A stretch of 64,000 bases of DNA from Mesorhizobium loti (GCA_014189435.1 CP050293.1:6391001-6455000); one strand, 5' to 3'. Counted from the first letter of the stretch, positions 50,855-59,863 are shown. Translations and numbers: made by a program. Notes: generated by a model from the sequence alone, not told the origin.

Positions 50855-50985
50855 TCAATTGACGGCGAGGGCAGTATAACCGGCTTTGCGAAAATCCTCG
50901 ACCAGTCCCTCGGGACTGGAAGGTGGCGCCTCCCGCCAGCTTGATCTCGAGTGCCTCGCCGGACTGGCGGCGTTTCGCCACGCAG
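50855..50985 (-). pseudogene. Remnant of a TraB/GumN-family gene
   Basis: The reverse-strand sequence matches two separate parts of the intact TraB gene downstream. 50872-50930 matches its last codons (51590-51650; shared aaatcctcgaccag and gggaaggtgg-like text), and 50932-50975 matches 51985-52035 (cgccagcttga, gccggactggcgg). The intervening ~330 bases are gone and no start is left. It looks like a decayed tandem copy. The rest of 50730-51033 shows nothing else. Confidence 0.65.
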
Positions 50986-51033
50986 CAAGCCAAGTCCGTG
51001 CCTGCTATGGTCAATTCAGAGGATTTTGCCGTG

Positions 51034-51510
51034 ATGAATTCCGCAGCGCAGATTGTCCCTAACCCCCACGACGCTCTTGCCGGCGCCCAGTTCGCCGACC
51101 GCTATGTGCTGGTCACCGAAGGTCTTTCATTGACCGCTCTCGGCGCCGCCGAACGGGCTTTGGGGCAAACGCCGCGCTGGGTTGGCAGGCTCATAGCACT
51201 GCGCAATCTTGCCGTCAGGCCGTTCCGGCTGAAGACCGGCCTGGAACCTGCCGTGTTGCCGGGCGGAAAAATCGGGATATTTCCGCTCCTCAGCCAGTTT
51301 CCCGGCAAGGTCGTGCTTGGTCTCGACGATCGGCATCTCGATTTCCGGGTCCTGGTCGAAGTCAGGGATCTCGGCATGGGCCGACAGGAGGTGGCCGCAA
51401 CGACGATCGTCAAGACGCATAATTGGTTCGGGCGCACCTATCTCGCGATCATCATGCCGTTTCACCGGATCGTCGTTCCGGCGATGCTGGCTCAGATCGT
51501 GGCGAAGTAA
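51034..51510 (+). CDS. DUF2867-family protein
   Basis: A 158-residue protein, MNSAAQIVPNPHDALAGAQF, then FADRYVLVTEGLSLTALGAA, LGLDDRHLDFRVLVEVRD and a C-terminal HNWFGRTYLAIIMPFHRIVV with the DUF2867 pattern. Function unknown. Start is uncertain: ATG 51034 fits an agagga site best, while ATG 51007 would add nine residues. The gene is divergent from the TraB remnant. Confidence 0.78.
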   Translation: MNSAAQIVPNPHDALAGAQFADRYVLVTEGLSLTALGAAERALGQTPRWVGRLIALRNLAVRPFRLKTGLEPAVLPGGKIGIFPLLSQFPGKVVLGLDDRHLDFRVLVEVRDLGMGRQEVAATTIVKTHNWFGRTYLAIIMPFHRIVVPAMLAQIVAK

Positions 51511-51520
51511 CCTTGCTTTT

Positions 51521-51569
51521 GTGCATGTCGTTGTCCCAAAACCGCGGCCCACTTTTGGGCGACATGCAC
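51521..51569. repeat. Short palindromic repeat, family B, copy 4
   Basis: gtgcatgtcgttgtcccaaa ... cacttttgggcgacatgcac, at the meeting point of the convergent DUF2867 and TraB genes, where it may end both transcripts. Confidence 0.85.
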
Positions 51570-52639
51570 TAGAGTCCGACAGGCGTGACAGTATAGCCAG
51601 CTTTGCGGAAATCCTCGACCAGGCCTTCGGGACCGGGAAGGTGGAGGGCGCCGACCGCCATGAAGGCATTGCCCCTGGCAAGGATCGGCCCGGCATGCTC
51701 GACCATCACCTTGTTGCGGCTGGTGATCATGGTTTCCTCGAACGCCGCATAGCCCGCGGGGTCGTCCTGCTGGTCAGGCATCGCCGCACGAAACAGCGGC
51801 CAGAACATGCCGGTGTCGCCGCGCTGGTAAAGCACGATCATGGTTTCGTTGATGTCGTTGACCTTGTCGCCGAGCTTCAGCGTGTCGACGAGGCCCTTCA
51901 TGTGAAAGGCCAGCGGCAGCGAGGCCATGGCGCGCAGCTGGCTCTCAGCCGTCTCCAATCCTTCCACCGGCTTGCCGGCAGCCTTTGCACCCTCCGCCAG
52001 CTTGACGTCGAGCACCGGTGCGCCGCCGGACTGGCGGGCGAGTTCGCAGGCCGGCAGTGCCATCATCGCCGACAGCATCCACGGCTTCATCTTGGCAACG
52101 GTCGCCGGCGGGATGCCGCGCGCATCGAGCGCGGTGTTCATGGCCGCCGCATCGTCCGGCGACAGCAGGGACGCCAGCGTCGTCGAATCGGTGAACATCA
52201 TCAGGTCCGGCTCCTTGAGCATCGCGACCATCATCTTCTGCTTGTCGAGCACGTCGGTGGTTTCGATGACGATGGTGCCGGCAGCGTCATAGGCCTTCTG
52301 CGCGTCAGGCGGCAGCGTGGTGACGCGCGGGTCGGTCATGTGCATGGTGCCGAACAGGAAGGACGGCTTTTCGCCGGGCTTTTCCAGCTTCCACAACAGG
52401 CCCTTGCCGTTCGGCGTCGCGGCGGCTTCCGTCTCGATCTTGCGGTAGGCCGCCGGGTCGTCCTTCTGCAAGGCCGACAGCATGTCGGCGCCGGTGCAGG
52501 TCGGGACTTCGGCATGCGCCCTGCCGGCCGCGAACAGCAAGACAGCGAGGAACGACAGGAAAAACAGGACGTTGAGCGCAACAAGCAGCTTCAGCGATAC
52601 GGACGCTGCGCGGTCGGCGATGGCGATGACGCGTTTCAT
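51569..52639 (-). CDS. TraB/GumN-family protein
   Basis: A 356-residue protein with an N-terminal signal/anchor (LLVALNVLFFLSFLAVLLFA) and the TraB/GumN fold, related to TIKI metalloproteases. The two G-x2-H motifs are FLFGTMHMTDPR near residues 94-105 and FMAVGALHLPGPEG near the end, with Glu in TIVIETTDVL. It probably works in the periplasm or on the cell surface. Substrate unknown. A decayed partial copy lies ~600 bases downstream. Confidence 0.88.
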   Translation of the reverse strand: MKRVIAIADRAASVSLKLLVALNVLFFLSFLAVLLFAAGRAHAEVPTCTGADMLSALQKDDPAAYRKIETEAAATPNGKGLLWKLEKPGEKPSFLFGTMHMTDPRVTTLPPDAQKAYDAAGTIVIETTDVLDKQKMMVAMLKEPDLMMFTDSTTLASLLSPDDAAAMNTALDARGIPPATVAKMKPWMLSAMMALPACELARQSGGAPVLDVKLAEGAKAAGKPVEGLETAESQLRAMASLPLAFHMKGLVDTLKLGDKVNDINETMIVLYQRGDTGMFWPLFRAAMPDQQDDPAGYAAFEETMITSRNKVMVEHAGPILARGNAFMAVGALHLPGPEGLVEDFRKAGYTVTPVGL

Positions 52640-52701
52640 GATCCTTTCTTAGGACCGAAAAGCGGCAAAACGGTTAATTGGTACTGCGAAAATTGAAGGG
52701 T

Positions 52702-53640
52702 TCATGCCCTTGGATGCGCCGACTCGTAAATCTCGAGCAGCCGCGCGGTGTCGACGCCGGTGTAGATCTGGGTCGTCGACAGGCTGGCGTGGCCGAGCAG
52801 CTCCTGGATGGTGCGCAAATCGCCGCCGCGGCCGAGCAGATGGGTGGCGAAGGAATGACGCAGCGCATGTGGCGTTGCGGTGTCGGGCAGGTTGAGCGCC
52901 GAGCGCAGTTTGGCCATGTCGCGCTGGACGATGGCCGGGTTGAGCGGCCCGCCGCGCGCGCCGCGAAACAGAAATGCCTTCGGGTCGAGGTGATAGGGGC
53001 AGAGCCGGCGATATTCGGCGATCGCCCTGAGCGCCACCGGCAGCACCGGCACCAGCCGCGTCTTGCCGCCCTTGCCGGTGACGCGCAGCACGGTGTCGGT
53101 CGCCGACGCCAGATCGGCGCCGGCAAGGCCAAGTGCCTCGGAAATGCGCAGACCCGAGCCGTAGAGCAGCGTCAGCACGGCGGCGTTGCGGGCAGCGATC
53201 CAGGGTTCTTCCGCCAATTGGCCCTCGATGGAAACGACATGCTTGGCATCGCTTGCCGTCAGCGGCTTGGGTAGCGATTTGGGCTGGCGCGGCGCGCGCA
53301 GGGCTGCCGCACCCGCCGCATTGGCAAGGCCGCGCCGCTCGAGGTAACGCAGCAGCGAGCGGATGCCGGCGAGAGCCCGGCCGAGCGTGCGGGCACCGGC
53401 GCCCGCGTTGCGCCGTGCCGCGAGGAAGCCGCGCAGATCGGCCGGACGCAGATCGGCGATGTCCGAAATGCCGGGCGAGCCGCCGCAATGGCCGGTGAGG
53501 AAATGCAGGAACTGACGCGTGTCGCGCTCATAGGCTTCCACCGTCTCAGGGGACAGCCGACGTTCTCGCGCGAGCATCTTCAGCCAGCTTTCGCGTGCCG
53601 CCTGGAGATCGGGTTTGGCCGGGATGAGGAATTCCTGCAT
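52702..53640 (-). CDS. xerC: Tyrosine recombinase XerC
   Basis: XerC with XerD resolves chromosome dimers at dif. The 312-residue protein has the N-terminal SAM-like core-binding domain and a complete catalytic set: Arg in GSGLRISEALGL, Lys in VTGKGGKTR, HALRHSFATH (HxxR), LGHASLSTTQIY with the last His and Tyr. In rhizobia and Brucella priA usually adjoins it; here rimM does, in the opposite direction. Confidence 0.94.
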   Translation of the reverse strand: MQEFLIPAKPDLQAARESWLKMLARERRLSPETVEAYERDTRQFLHFLTGHCGGSPGISDIADLRPADLRGFLAARRNAGAGARTLGRALAGIRSLLRYLERRGLANAAGAAALRAPRQPKSLPKPLTASDAKHVVSIEGQLAEEPWIAARNAAVLTLLYGSGLRISEALGLAGADLASATDTVLRVTGKGGKTRLVPVLPVALRAIAEYRRLCPYHLDPKAFLFRGARGGPLNPAIVQRDMAKLRSALNLPDTATPHALRHSFATHLLGRGGDLRTIQELLGHASLSTTQIYTGVDTARLLEIYESAHPRA

Positions 53641-53769
53641 GGCGTGCTTTCGACCCTTGTTTCATGCATGCCCGTCCATTTTCCGGCAGCCGGGTTAGGA
53701 AGCGGTGAAGAGCGCGTCATTGAAATGACAATCGGGGAGCGTTAGAGCAAAGCCAAAGGATGTCGCGCC

Positions 53770-54369
53770 ATGAGCAAGCCCCAGAACCCTGTCCAGATGG
53801 CCGTGATCGGCGCCGCCCACGGCATCAAGGGCGAATTGCGGGTGAAGACCTTCACCGGTGAACCGCTGGCGCTGGCCGATTATGGGCCGCTCTACGCCCG
53901 TGACGGCCGCGCCTTCCAGATCATCGACATCAGGCCCGCCAACACCGTCGTCGTGGTCCGCTTCAAAGGCGTTGCCGACCGCAACGCCGCCGAGGCGCTG
54001 GCCGGCACGGAGCTGTTCGTCGACCGTTCGATGCTGCCGGACGATGGCGAGGCGGATGAATTCTATCATGCCGACCTCGTCGGCCTCGAAGTGCGGGACG
54101 ACACGGGTGCAGCGCTCGGCAAGGTCGTCGCCGTGCACAATTTCGGCGGCGGCGACATTCTCGATGTGACACTGGGCGGGCGCAAGGGCGTGCTGATCCC
54201 GTTCACGCAGGCCGCGGTGCCGCAGGTGTCGATCGCCGAGGGCTTCGTCCGCGTCGACCCGGCTGCGGCCGGGCTGGTCGAGGACGAGGGTGGCGATGGC
54301 CCGCGCGAGGAAGACTTCGACCCAAAGGGCAGGCCGCGCGGACCGAGCGATGCCGGGGGCAACCGGTGA
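53770..54369 (+). CDS. rimM: Ribosome maturation factor RimM
   Basis: RimM helps 30S assembly around protein S19. The 199-residue protein has [20 protein letters not shown] at the start, [20 protein letters not shown], and the PRC-barrel [15 protein letters not shown] ... [13 protein letters not shown]. The acidic C-terminal ~25 residues are a rhizobial extension. Its last bases overlap trmD. The usual upstream partner rpsP is not present. Confidence 0.95.
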   Translation: MSKPQNPVQMAVIGAAHGIKGELRVKTFTGEPLALADYGPLYARDGRAFQIIDIRPANTVVVVRFKGVADRNAAEALAGTELFVDRSMLPDDGEADEFYHADLVGLEVRDDTGAALGKVVAVHNFGGGDILDVTLGGRKGVLIPFTQAAVPQVSIAEGFVRVDPAAAGLVEDEGGDGPREEDFDPKGRPRGPSDAGGNR

Positions 54370-55067
54370 GTTTTTCGGCTTGCGTGCTGACGCTTTACCC
54401 GGAGATGTTTCCCGGCGCGCTCGGCCTGTCGTTGGCCGGCCGGGCGCTCGAGGCCGGCACATGGTCGCTGGAGGCGATCCAGATCCGTGACTTCGCCACC
54501 GACCGCCATCGCACCGTCGACGACACGCCGGCCGGCGGCGGCGCCGGCATGGTGATGCGGGCTGACGTTCTGGCGAAAGCCATCGACCATGCTTCGCCGG
54601 AAGGCGACGCGCGGCCACGTCTGTTGATGAGCCCGCGCGGCAAACCGCTGACCCAGGCGCGCGTGCGCGAACTGGCCGCCGGGCCGGGCGCCATCATCCT
54701 GTGCGGCCGCTTCGAAGGCGTCGACCAGCGGCTGATCGACGCGCGGGGATTAGAGGAAGTCTCGATCGGCGACTACATCCTCTCTGGCGGTGAGCCGGCA
54801 GCGCTTGTGCTGCTCGATGCGGTGGTGCGGCTGTTGCCCGGCGTGATGGGCAACGCGGTGTCGGGCGAGGAAGAAAGTTTCGAGAACGGGCTGCTCGAAC
54901 ATCCGCACTATACAAGGCCGCAGGAGTTTGAAGGCCGCGAGATTCCCGAGGTGCTGATTTCGGGTAATCACAAGAAGATCGCCGCATGGCGGCGGGCGGA
55001 GTCCGAGGCGCTGACAAGAGCGCGACGGCCGGACCTTTTGGAAAATGGCAAGACCAACAACGACTAA
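54366..55067 (+). CDS. trmD: tRNA (guanine37-N1)-methyltransferase TrmD
   Basis: TrmD methylates G37 to prevent frameshifting. The 233-residue SPOUT enzyme has [37 protein letters not shown], the knot [15 protein letters not shown] and [20 protein letters not shown]. The start is the GTG at 54366, overlapping the rimM stop. rplS, normally next, is displaced by about 2 kb of inserted genes. Confidence 0.96.
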   Translation: MSFSACVLTLYPEMFPGALGLSLAGRALEAGTWSLEAIQIRDFATDRHRTVDDTPAGGGAGMVMRADVLAKAIDHASPEGDARPRLLMSPRGKPLTQARVRELAAGPGAIILCGRFEGVDQRLIDARGLEEVSIGDYILSGGEPAALVLLDAVVRLLPGVMGNAVSGEEESFENGLLEHPHYTRPQEFEGREIPEVLISGNHKKIAAWRRAESEALTRARRPDLLENGKTNND

Positions 55068-55129
55068 GGAGAGCCCGTGTTTGGGCAAGTGCCCTCCAAG
55101 GCGCCTCCGATGGCTCGCCAAACTGGCGT

Positions 55130-55184
55130 CATAAAGTGCATTGGTTGCACTTTATGATTGATTTAGTGCATGAGATGCACTAAA
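55130..55184. promoter_or_regulatory. Two tandem palindromes, likely operator of the DUF4160-DUF2442 pair
   Basis: Palindrome 1 is cataaagtgca-ttggt-tgcactttatg (55130-55156). Palindrome 2 is tttagtgca-tgaga-tgcactaaa (55162-55184). Both have 5-base spacers, share the agtgca half-site and are centred 30 bases apart, about three helical turns. They end just before the gene pair. The arrangement fits cooperative binding by a dimeric repressor. Confidence 0.65.
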
Positions 55185-55209
55185 TATGGCTTATCGCGGG
55201 GCGAGCCAA

Positions 55210-55434
55210 ATGCCGACGATCGCCACTTTCGACGGGATAAAAATTCAGGTCTTTGCAGACCATAGCCCACCGCATTTCCATGCGGTCAAGGCAGAATTTG
55301 AAGTCCTGATAACCATCGGATCGTGGGAGGTACTTCAGGGATCGATGCGCCGGGGTGATCTCGATGCTGTCATGGAGTGGGCAAAGACGCACGAAACGGA
55401 GCTTCGCAATGAGTGGAGACGCATCAATGGATAA
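55210..55434 (+). CDS. DUF4160-family protein, putative toxin-antitoxin component
   Basis: A 74-residue protein, MPTIATFDGIKIQVFADHSP then PHFHAVKAEFEVLITIGSWE, the hallmark DHxPPHFHA of DUF4160. Such genes occur next to DUF2442 genes across bacteria, in pairs suspected to be toxin-antitoxin or conflict modules; no activity is established to my knowledge. I chose the ATG at 55210, the usual N-terminus; one at 55186 would add eight residues. It overlaps the DUF2442 gene. Confidence 0.85.
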   Translation: MPTIATFDGIKIQVFADHSPPHFHAVKAEFEVLITIGSWEVLQGSMRRGDLDAVMEWAKTHETELRNEWRRING

Positions 55435-55879
55435 CGAGATCGTCACGAAAGGCCGTCCGCTTCCTCGGATTGCGGCCGCCACCATTATTGACAATCGTCG
55501 AGTTCGCGTGACTTGGCGAAACGGCAATTCGGTAACTGTGGACCTGGCCCCGGTCCTGAATAGTCACCGCCACTTTATTCCCCTTCGAACAGACGAAGAA
55601 AATTTCGCCACGATGAGGGTGAATGACGAAGGCACCGCGCTTGAATGGGATGACGGGATCGAGCTTTCCGCAGTTTGGATTGCCACGCTTCCTGCCGTGG
55701 GAATGGAGAACGGAGAGTTCCGCCAAATCATGGATAAGCTATCGTACTCGCTCGACGGGATGGCGCTGCAACTCGACGTTTCTCGACGCCTGATCGCAAT
55801 GTACAGGGGATCAACTCCAATCCCGAACTCCATAGCCTTGGCTGCTCGGTATCTGGCAGAAAAGGCAGGTGAACGATGA
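55409..55879 (+). CDS. DUF2442 protein with C-terminal helix-turn-helix, putative antitoxin/regulator
   Basis: A 156-residue protein. Residues ~20-95 form a DUF2442 domain (RVRVTWRNGNSVTVDLAPVL, HFIPLRTDEENFATMRVNDE, EWDDGIELSA). The last ~50 look like an XRE-type helix-turn-helix (GMALQLDVSRRLIAMYRGST, then IPNSIALAARYLAE). A DNA-binding partner fits autoregulation through the two palindromes upstream. ATGs at 55409 and 55427 are both possible. Base use is less GC-rich than the flanking trmD and rplS. Confidence 0.82.
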   Translation: MSGDASMDNEIVTKGRPLPRIAAATIIDNRRVRVTWRNGNSVTVDLAPVLNSHRHFIPLRTDEENFATMRVNDEGTALEWDDGIELSAVWIATLPAVGMENGEFRQIMDKLSYSLDGMALQLDVSRRLIAMYRGSTPIPNSIALAARYLAEKAGER

Positions 55880-56038
55880 GGCTATGCGGCCTATTTGACT
55901 GTGTCGACTCCAGCGGGGTTGCCGTTGGCCTCGCAAACGCTGCTCATGCTTGGTGAGCACGGCATCAAGCTCAGCCTCGACATTTACCATCGATCCGGAG
56001 TCGAGGCCGATGATTTTCCGGGATCGAAGTGATCCGGC

Positions 56039-56791
56039 TCACCCCTTCGTGAAATAATAGAAGGCCAAAAACAGGCCAACGGCGACGACGAAGCCGCGCA
56101 CCGCGTTCTGCGGCACGCGCTTGGCGATCCAGACGCCGGCATAGCCGCCCAGCGCGCCGCCCGGGATCATGATGATCGCCTGCGGCCAGGCGACGACGCC
56201 GCCCGAGACGAAGACGACGATAGCGACAGCGGCGATGACCATGGCCAGCATGTTCTTCAGCGCGTTCAGCCGGTGATAGTCGCCGGCCTGGGTCAGGCCG
56301 AGCGTCGCCAGCATCATCACGCCCATGCCGGCGCCAAAGAAGCCGCCATAGATGGCGGTGACGAACTGCGCCAGCGAACCCGCCAGCGAGCCGACGGCGG
56401 CTTCCTGCCCCGGTTTTGGCGCCGGCTTCAGCCATGGCCCGGCGGCAAACAGGGCCGTCGCGGCCAGCAACAGCCACGGCACCAGGGCACGAAACGATGG
56501 ATTGTCGAGCGCCAGCAGGATCAGCGCACCGGCCAGCGCACCGATGGCCGAGATCAGGCAGAGCAGCAGCGCGCCGCGCCAGAAATGCCTGATGTCGGCC
56601 GAGTAGGCGAGCGTCGAGGTGATGTAGCCTGGAAATTGCGTCACCGAGGAGGTGGCGTTGGCGACGATCGGCGGCAGGCCGACCAAAGTCATGGCGCCGA
56701 AGGTGATGAAGGTGCCGCCACCGGCGACCGCATTGGCGGCGCCTGACAGGAAGCCCGCCAGGAACAGCAGGATGGCGTCGAAGACAGACAT
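56039..56791 (-). CDS. TauE/SafE-family permease
   Basis: A 250-residue inner-membrane protein of the TSUP (TauE/SafE, DUF81) group, which moves sulfite, organosulfonates or sulfoacetate. The family start FLSGAANAVAGGGTFITFGA, NATSSVTQFPGYITS and the central YGGFFGAGMGVMMLATLGL repeat are clear. About seven or eight helices. It lies antisense between the DUF2442 gene and rplS. Substrate unknown. Confidence 0.9.
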   Translation of the reverse strand: MSVFDAILLFLAGFLSGAANAVAGGGTFITFGAMTLVGLPPIVANATSSVTQFPGYITSTLAYSADIRHFWRGALLLCLISAIGALAGALILLALDNPSFRALVPWLLLAATALFAAGPWLKPAPKPGQEAAVGSLAGSLAQFVTAIYGGFFGAGMGVMMLATLGLTQAGDYHRLNALKNMLAMVIAAVAIVVFVSGGVVAWPQAIIMIPGGALGGYAGVWIAKRVPQNAVRGFVVAVGLFLAFYYFTKG

Positions 56792-57119
56792 GGAATGCGG
56801 CCGCTCAAAACTGTGTTATTTCAGGCTTAGGAAGCCTGAAGGACCGGCGCAACCCGGCACGGCAAGATTACGATGGTGCCATGCAAGCAGAAAATGCGCG
56901 GCCAAGGCGTGACAAAGCGGCGAAATAGCTGTATGTGCCCGCCCGTACCGGCCAGAAGGAATCTGCCGGACCCGTCAACAATGACGGTGTAGTCGCCCCT
57001 GCCCGATGTTTCAAAGACAAATGTCTTGGAGACAAAGGGCATAGCCGAGCGGTCATTGGAACTGCAAGGCGAGTGTCGGACGCTCTGACTGTCGGAAGAA
57101 CAAGAAGTGGACTTTTGAG
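56792..57119. other. Gene-free region upstream of rplS
   Basis: About 330 bases between the divergent TauE-like gene and rplS. I see no credible frame and no clear terminator. It must hold both promoters, since rplS is separated from trmD here. Nothing more specific could be supported. Confidence 0.5.
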
Positions 57120-57668
57120 ATGGATATTCTCCGTCAGCTCGAGGCCGAACAGGCCGCCAAGATCGAAGCCAAGCGCAAGCTTCCCGAATTCCAGCCCGGC
57201 GACACCGTGCGCGTCCTGGTCCGCGTGACCGAAGGCACCCGCACCCGCGTCCAGGCCTATGAGGGCGTCGTCATCGCCCGCGCCGGCGCCGGCTTCCAGG
57301 AGAACTTCACCGTTCGCAAGATCTCCTACGGCGAAGGCGTCGAGCGCGTGTTCCCGGTCTACTCGCCGATGGTCGAAGGCGTCGAGATCGTTCGCCGCGG
57401 CAAGGTGCGTCGCGCCAAGCTCTATTACCTGCGCGATCGTCGCGGCAAGTCGGCCCGTATCTCGGAAAACACCGGCGTGCGCGCCCGCAAGCTGAACGAC
57501 GAGGAGCGCGATGCGCTGAACGCCGAGAAGGCCCGCATCGAGGCCGAGAAGGTGGCAGCCGCCGAGGCTCTGGCCGTCGAGAAGGCCGCCCAGGACGCCG
57601 CCGAGAAGAAGGCCGCAGCCGAGGCAGCCGAAGCCGCCAAGGCAGCGGAAGCAGCCACCGCCGAATAA
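57120..57668 (+). CDS. rplS: Ribosomal protein bL19
   Basis: bL19 sits at the subunit interface. Of 182 residues, the first ~120 are the conserved protein ([59 protein letters not shown]). The last ~60 are a charged Ala/Glu/Lys helix ([20 protein letters not shown]...), a lineage extension. A strong terminator follows. It is cut off from trmD by inserted genes. Confidence 0.96.
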   Translation: MDILRQLEAEQAAKIEAKRKLPEFQPGDTVRVLVRVTEGTRTRVQAYEGVVIARAGAGFQENFTVRKISYGEGVERVFPVYSPMVEGVEIVRRGKVRRAKLYYLRDRRGKSARISENTGVRARKLNDEERDALNAEKARIEAEKVAAAEALAVEKAAQDAAEKKAAAEAAEAAKAAEAATAE

Positions 57669-57688
57669 GGTTTTCGACGAGCATGTTC

Positions 57689-57720
57689 AAAAAGGCGGCT
57701 TCGGCCGCCTTTTTTCGTTT
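57689..57720 (+). terminator. Intrinsic terminator after rplS
   Basis: Stem aaggcggc / gccgcctt with a ttcg tetraloop, followed by ttttcgttt, 20 bases past the rplS stop. Confidence 0.88.
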
Positions 57721-57744
57721 GGAGGGATGGCAGGAAATCGGTGA

Positions 57745-57785
57745 TTGACTCCAATTATATCGTGTACTAAACAATCGTGCACGAT
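57745..57785 (+). promoter_or_regulatory. ohr promoter with overlapping OhrR-type operator
   Basis: A -35 ttgact at 57745-57750, a 17-base spacer, and a -10 taaaca at 57768-57773. Next to it lies the perfect palindrome atcgtgcacgat at 57774-57785, with a related tatcgtgtac inside the spacer. A MarR-type repressor bound here would block the promoter, so OhrR autoregulation is likely. Confidence 0.6.
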
Positions 57786-57802
57786 TTAAATGGAGAAGCG
57801 AA

Positions 57803-58237
57803 ATGCCTGCATTGTATTCCACCCAAGCCCGCGCCGTCGGCGGCCGCGCCGGCCATGTCCAGAGCGATGATGGCCTGCTCAGCCTCGACCTTGCCATGCC
57901 GAAGGAGCTGGGCGGCAAGGGCGGCGCCACCAATCCCGAGCAGCTGTTCGCCGCCGGTTATGCCGCTTGTTTTGAAAGCGCCATGCGCTTCATCGCCGGC
58001 AAGCAGAAACTGCCGCTGCAGGATGCTTCGGTGACGGCCAATGTCAGCCTGCACAGCAATGCGCAGGGCGGATTTGTGCTTGGCGTTTCGCTTTCGGCGG
58101 AAACGAAAGGTCTTGATCAGGCGGCGACGGAAGCGCTTGTATCGGCGGCGCACCAGATTTGCCCCTATTCCAACGCCATCAAGGGCAATATCGAAGTGGC
58201 GCTTTCGGCAACGGCGCTTCCGGCAAAGGCAGCATGA
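57803..58237 (+). CDS. ohr: Organic hydroperoxide resistance protein Ohr
   Basis: A 144-residue thiol peroxidase of the Ohr/OsmC fold that reduces organic peroxides with lipoyl-protein electrons. Both redox cysteines are present: GYAACFESAM and AHQICPYSNA. ATNPEQLFAAGYAACF and the start LYSTQARAVGGRAGHV match the Ohr group. The start ATG at 57803 follows ggagaagcga. Its stop overlaps ohrR (ATGA). Confidence 0.94.
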   Translation: MPALYSTQARAVGGRAGHVQSDDGLLSLDLAMPKELGGKGGATNPEQLFAAGYAACFESAMRFIAGKQKLPLQDASVTANVSLHSNAQGGFVLGVSLSAETKGLDQAATEALVSAAHQICPYSNAIKGNIEVALSATALPAKAA

Positions 58238-58734
58238 CCACGGAAACGACAATCAGGTCCAAGCAAACCCCGGCGCAATTCGCCGGGGTGGCAAAGCTCG
58301 ACCAACAGCTCTGCTTCGCGCTCTATTCGGCGAGCGGGCTGATGACAAAGCTCTACCGCCCGTTGCTCGATCCGCTCGGCCTGACCTATCCGCAATATCT
58401 GGCCATGCTGGCGCTGTGGGAGCGCGCGCCGAGCACGGTGGGCGAGCTTGGCGAGGCGCTTGGGCTGGATTCGGCGACGCTGACGCCGCTGCTCAAGCGG
58501 CTGGAGGCAGGCGGCCTGGTCACGCGCCGGCGTGACCCCGCCGACGAACGCCGTGTTCTGGTCGAGCCGACGGCGGAAGGCCAGGCATTGCGCGAGCAGG
58601 CCAAAAGCGTACCGGCGGCGATGCTTTGCAACCTGCCGCTGGATGCCGACGAATTGAAATCCCTGCATCGCACCCTGACGCGGTTCGTCTCCGGCTTGCG
58701 CAAGGCGGATGCCGGCCCCGCGAACCAGAGCTGA
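58234..58734 (+). CDS. ohrR: MarR-family organic peroxide sensor OhrR
   Basis: A 166-residue MarR repressor. The N-terminal LDQQLCFALYSASGLMTKLY holds the peroxide-sensing Cys typical of OhrR, and the winged helix follows (TVGELGEALGLDSATLTPLL, RRRDPADERRVLVEPT). It is co-transcribed with ohr through a 4-base overlap and probably represses the operon until oxidised. Confidence 0.93.
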   Translation: MTTETTIRSKQTPAQFAGVAKLDQQLCFALYSASGLMTKLYRPLLDPLGLTYPQYLAMLALWERAPSTVGELGEALGLDSATLTPLLKRLEAGGLVTRRRDPADERRVLVEPTAEGQALREQAKSVPAAMLCNLPLDADELKSLHRTLTRFVSGLRKADAGPANQS

Positions 58735-58912
58735 TCGCAGTCGCGCACCGTTCGTTCCTGAATCACGGAAATGAAAGCACTGGAATCCGCTTTCGCGCGT
58801 CCTGACGCAGCGGAGCGTCTTGCATGACGCTTGCGGAAAGCTAAAGTCGGCGCCGGATTTTCCTTAGAAGCCCGGCCATGCCCGGGCCCTTCAATTTTCC
58901 GGGGAGTGTGTC

Positions 58913-59710
58913 ATGACCAAATCGAAACTGCTGCTGGCAGGCCTGCTTGCCCTCGTCCTGGCACCCGTTGCCGCCTTCGCGCAGGCTTTGCCCGATCTCG
59001 GCGGCAAGAAGGTGGTGGTGGTGACCGAGAATGCCTATCCGCCGCTGCAGTTCATCGACGCCAAGACCGGCAAGCAGATCGGCTGGGAATATGACGCGAT
59101 GAACGAAATCGCCAAGCGGCTGAATTTCACGGTCGAGTACCAGAATACGTCGTGGGACGCGATGATCCAGGCGGTTTCCGACAACCAGTACAACATCGGC
59201 ATGACCGGCATCACCATCAAGGACGACCGCAAGGAGAAGGTCGATTTCTCCGACCCCTATATGCGCTCCGAACAGTTCATGCTGGTGCGCGGCGACGAAA
59301 GCCGCTTCACCGACGCCAAGACCTTCGGCGCCTTCAAGGACGGGCTGATCGGCGCGCAGGCGGGCACGACGCCCTTCTATACCGCCGTCTACAGCGTGCT
59401 CGACGGCAATGAGCAGAACCCGCGAATCAAACTGTTCGAGACCTTCGGCGCCACGGTGCAGGCGCTGAAATCCGGTGATGTCGATGTCGTGCTGACCGAC
59501 GGCACCGCCGGCAAGGGCTATGTCGACGCCTCCGAGGGCAAGCTGAAGCTGATCGGCGGGCCGCTCGGCACCGAGGATTTTGGCTTCATCTTCCCGAAGG
59601 GTTCGGACCTGGTGAAGCCGGTCAACGCGGCCATCGCGGCGCTCAAGGCGGACGGAACGCTCGATGCGCTCAACAAGAAGTGGTTTCTTGATTACAAGAT
59701 GGGGCAGTGA
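58913..59710 (+). CDS. Amino-acid ABC transporter substrate-binding protein
   Basis: A 265-residue periplasmic binding protein (SBP_bac_3 family). A signal peptide ends VAAFA; then [60 protein letters not shown] and [16 protein letters not shown] line the ligand cleft for a polar amino acid. It starts at ATG 58913 after gggga. The matching permease follows after a palindromic repeat; no ATPase gene is present nearby. Confidence 0.92.
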   Translation: MTKSKLLLAGLLALVLAPVAAFAQALPDLGGKKVVVVTENAYPPLQFIDAKTGKQIGWEYDAMNEIAKRLNFTVEYQNTSWDAMIQAVSDNQYNIGMTGITIKDDRKEKVDFSDPYMRSEQFMLVRGDESRFTDAKTFGAFKDGLIGAQAGTTPFYTAVYSVLDGNEQNPRIKLFETFGATVQALKSGDVDVVLTDGTAGKGYVDASEGKLKLIGGPLGTEDFGFIFPKGSDLVKPVNAAIAALKADGTLDALNKKWFLDYKMGQ

Positions 59711-59720
59711 TTTCCCGCAC

Positions 59721-59863
59721 CTCACCCTCCCCCTTGTGGGGAGGGTCGATCCGCGAAGCGGAGCGGGGTGGGGGTGCCAGCGCCGGCGCCTCACCCCCAC
59801 CCCGTCTCACCAACTTTGCTTTGCAAAGTCGGCGAGCCGACCCTCCCCACAAGGGGGAGGGTA
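59721..59863. repeat. Palindromic repeat (family C) between binding protein and permease genes
   Basis: ctcaccctcccccttgtggg on the left and ccctccccacaagggggagg on the right, nearly the same text as at 22521. The centre differs (accaactttgctttgcaaag). It lies inside a likely operon and could lower read-through to the permease. Confidence 0.88.
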
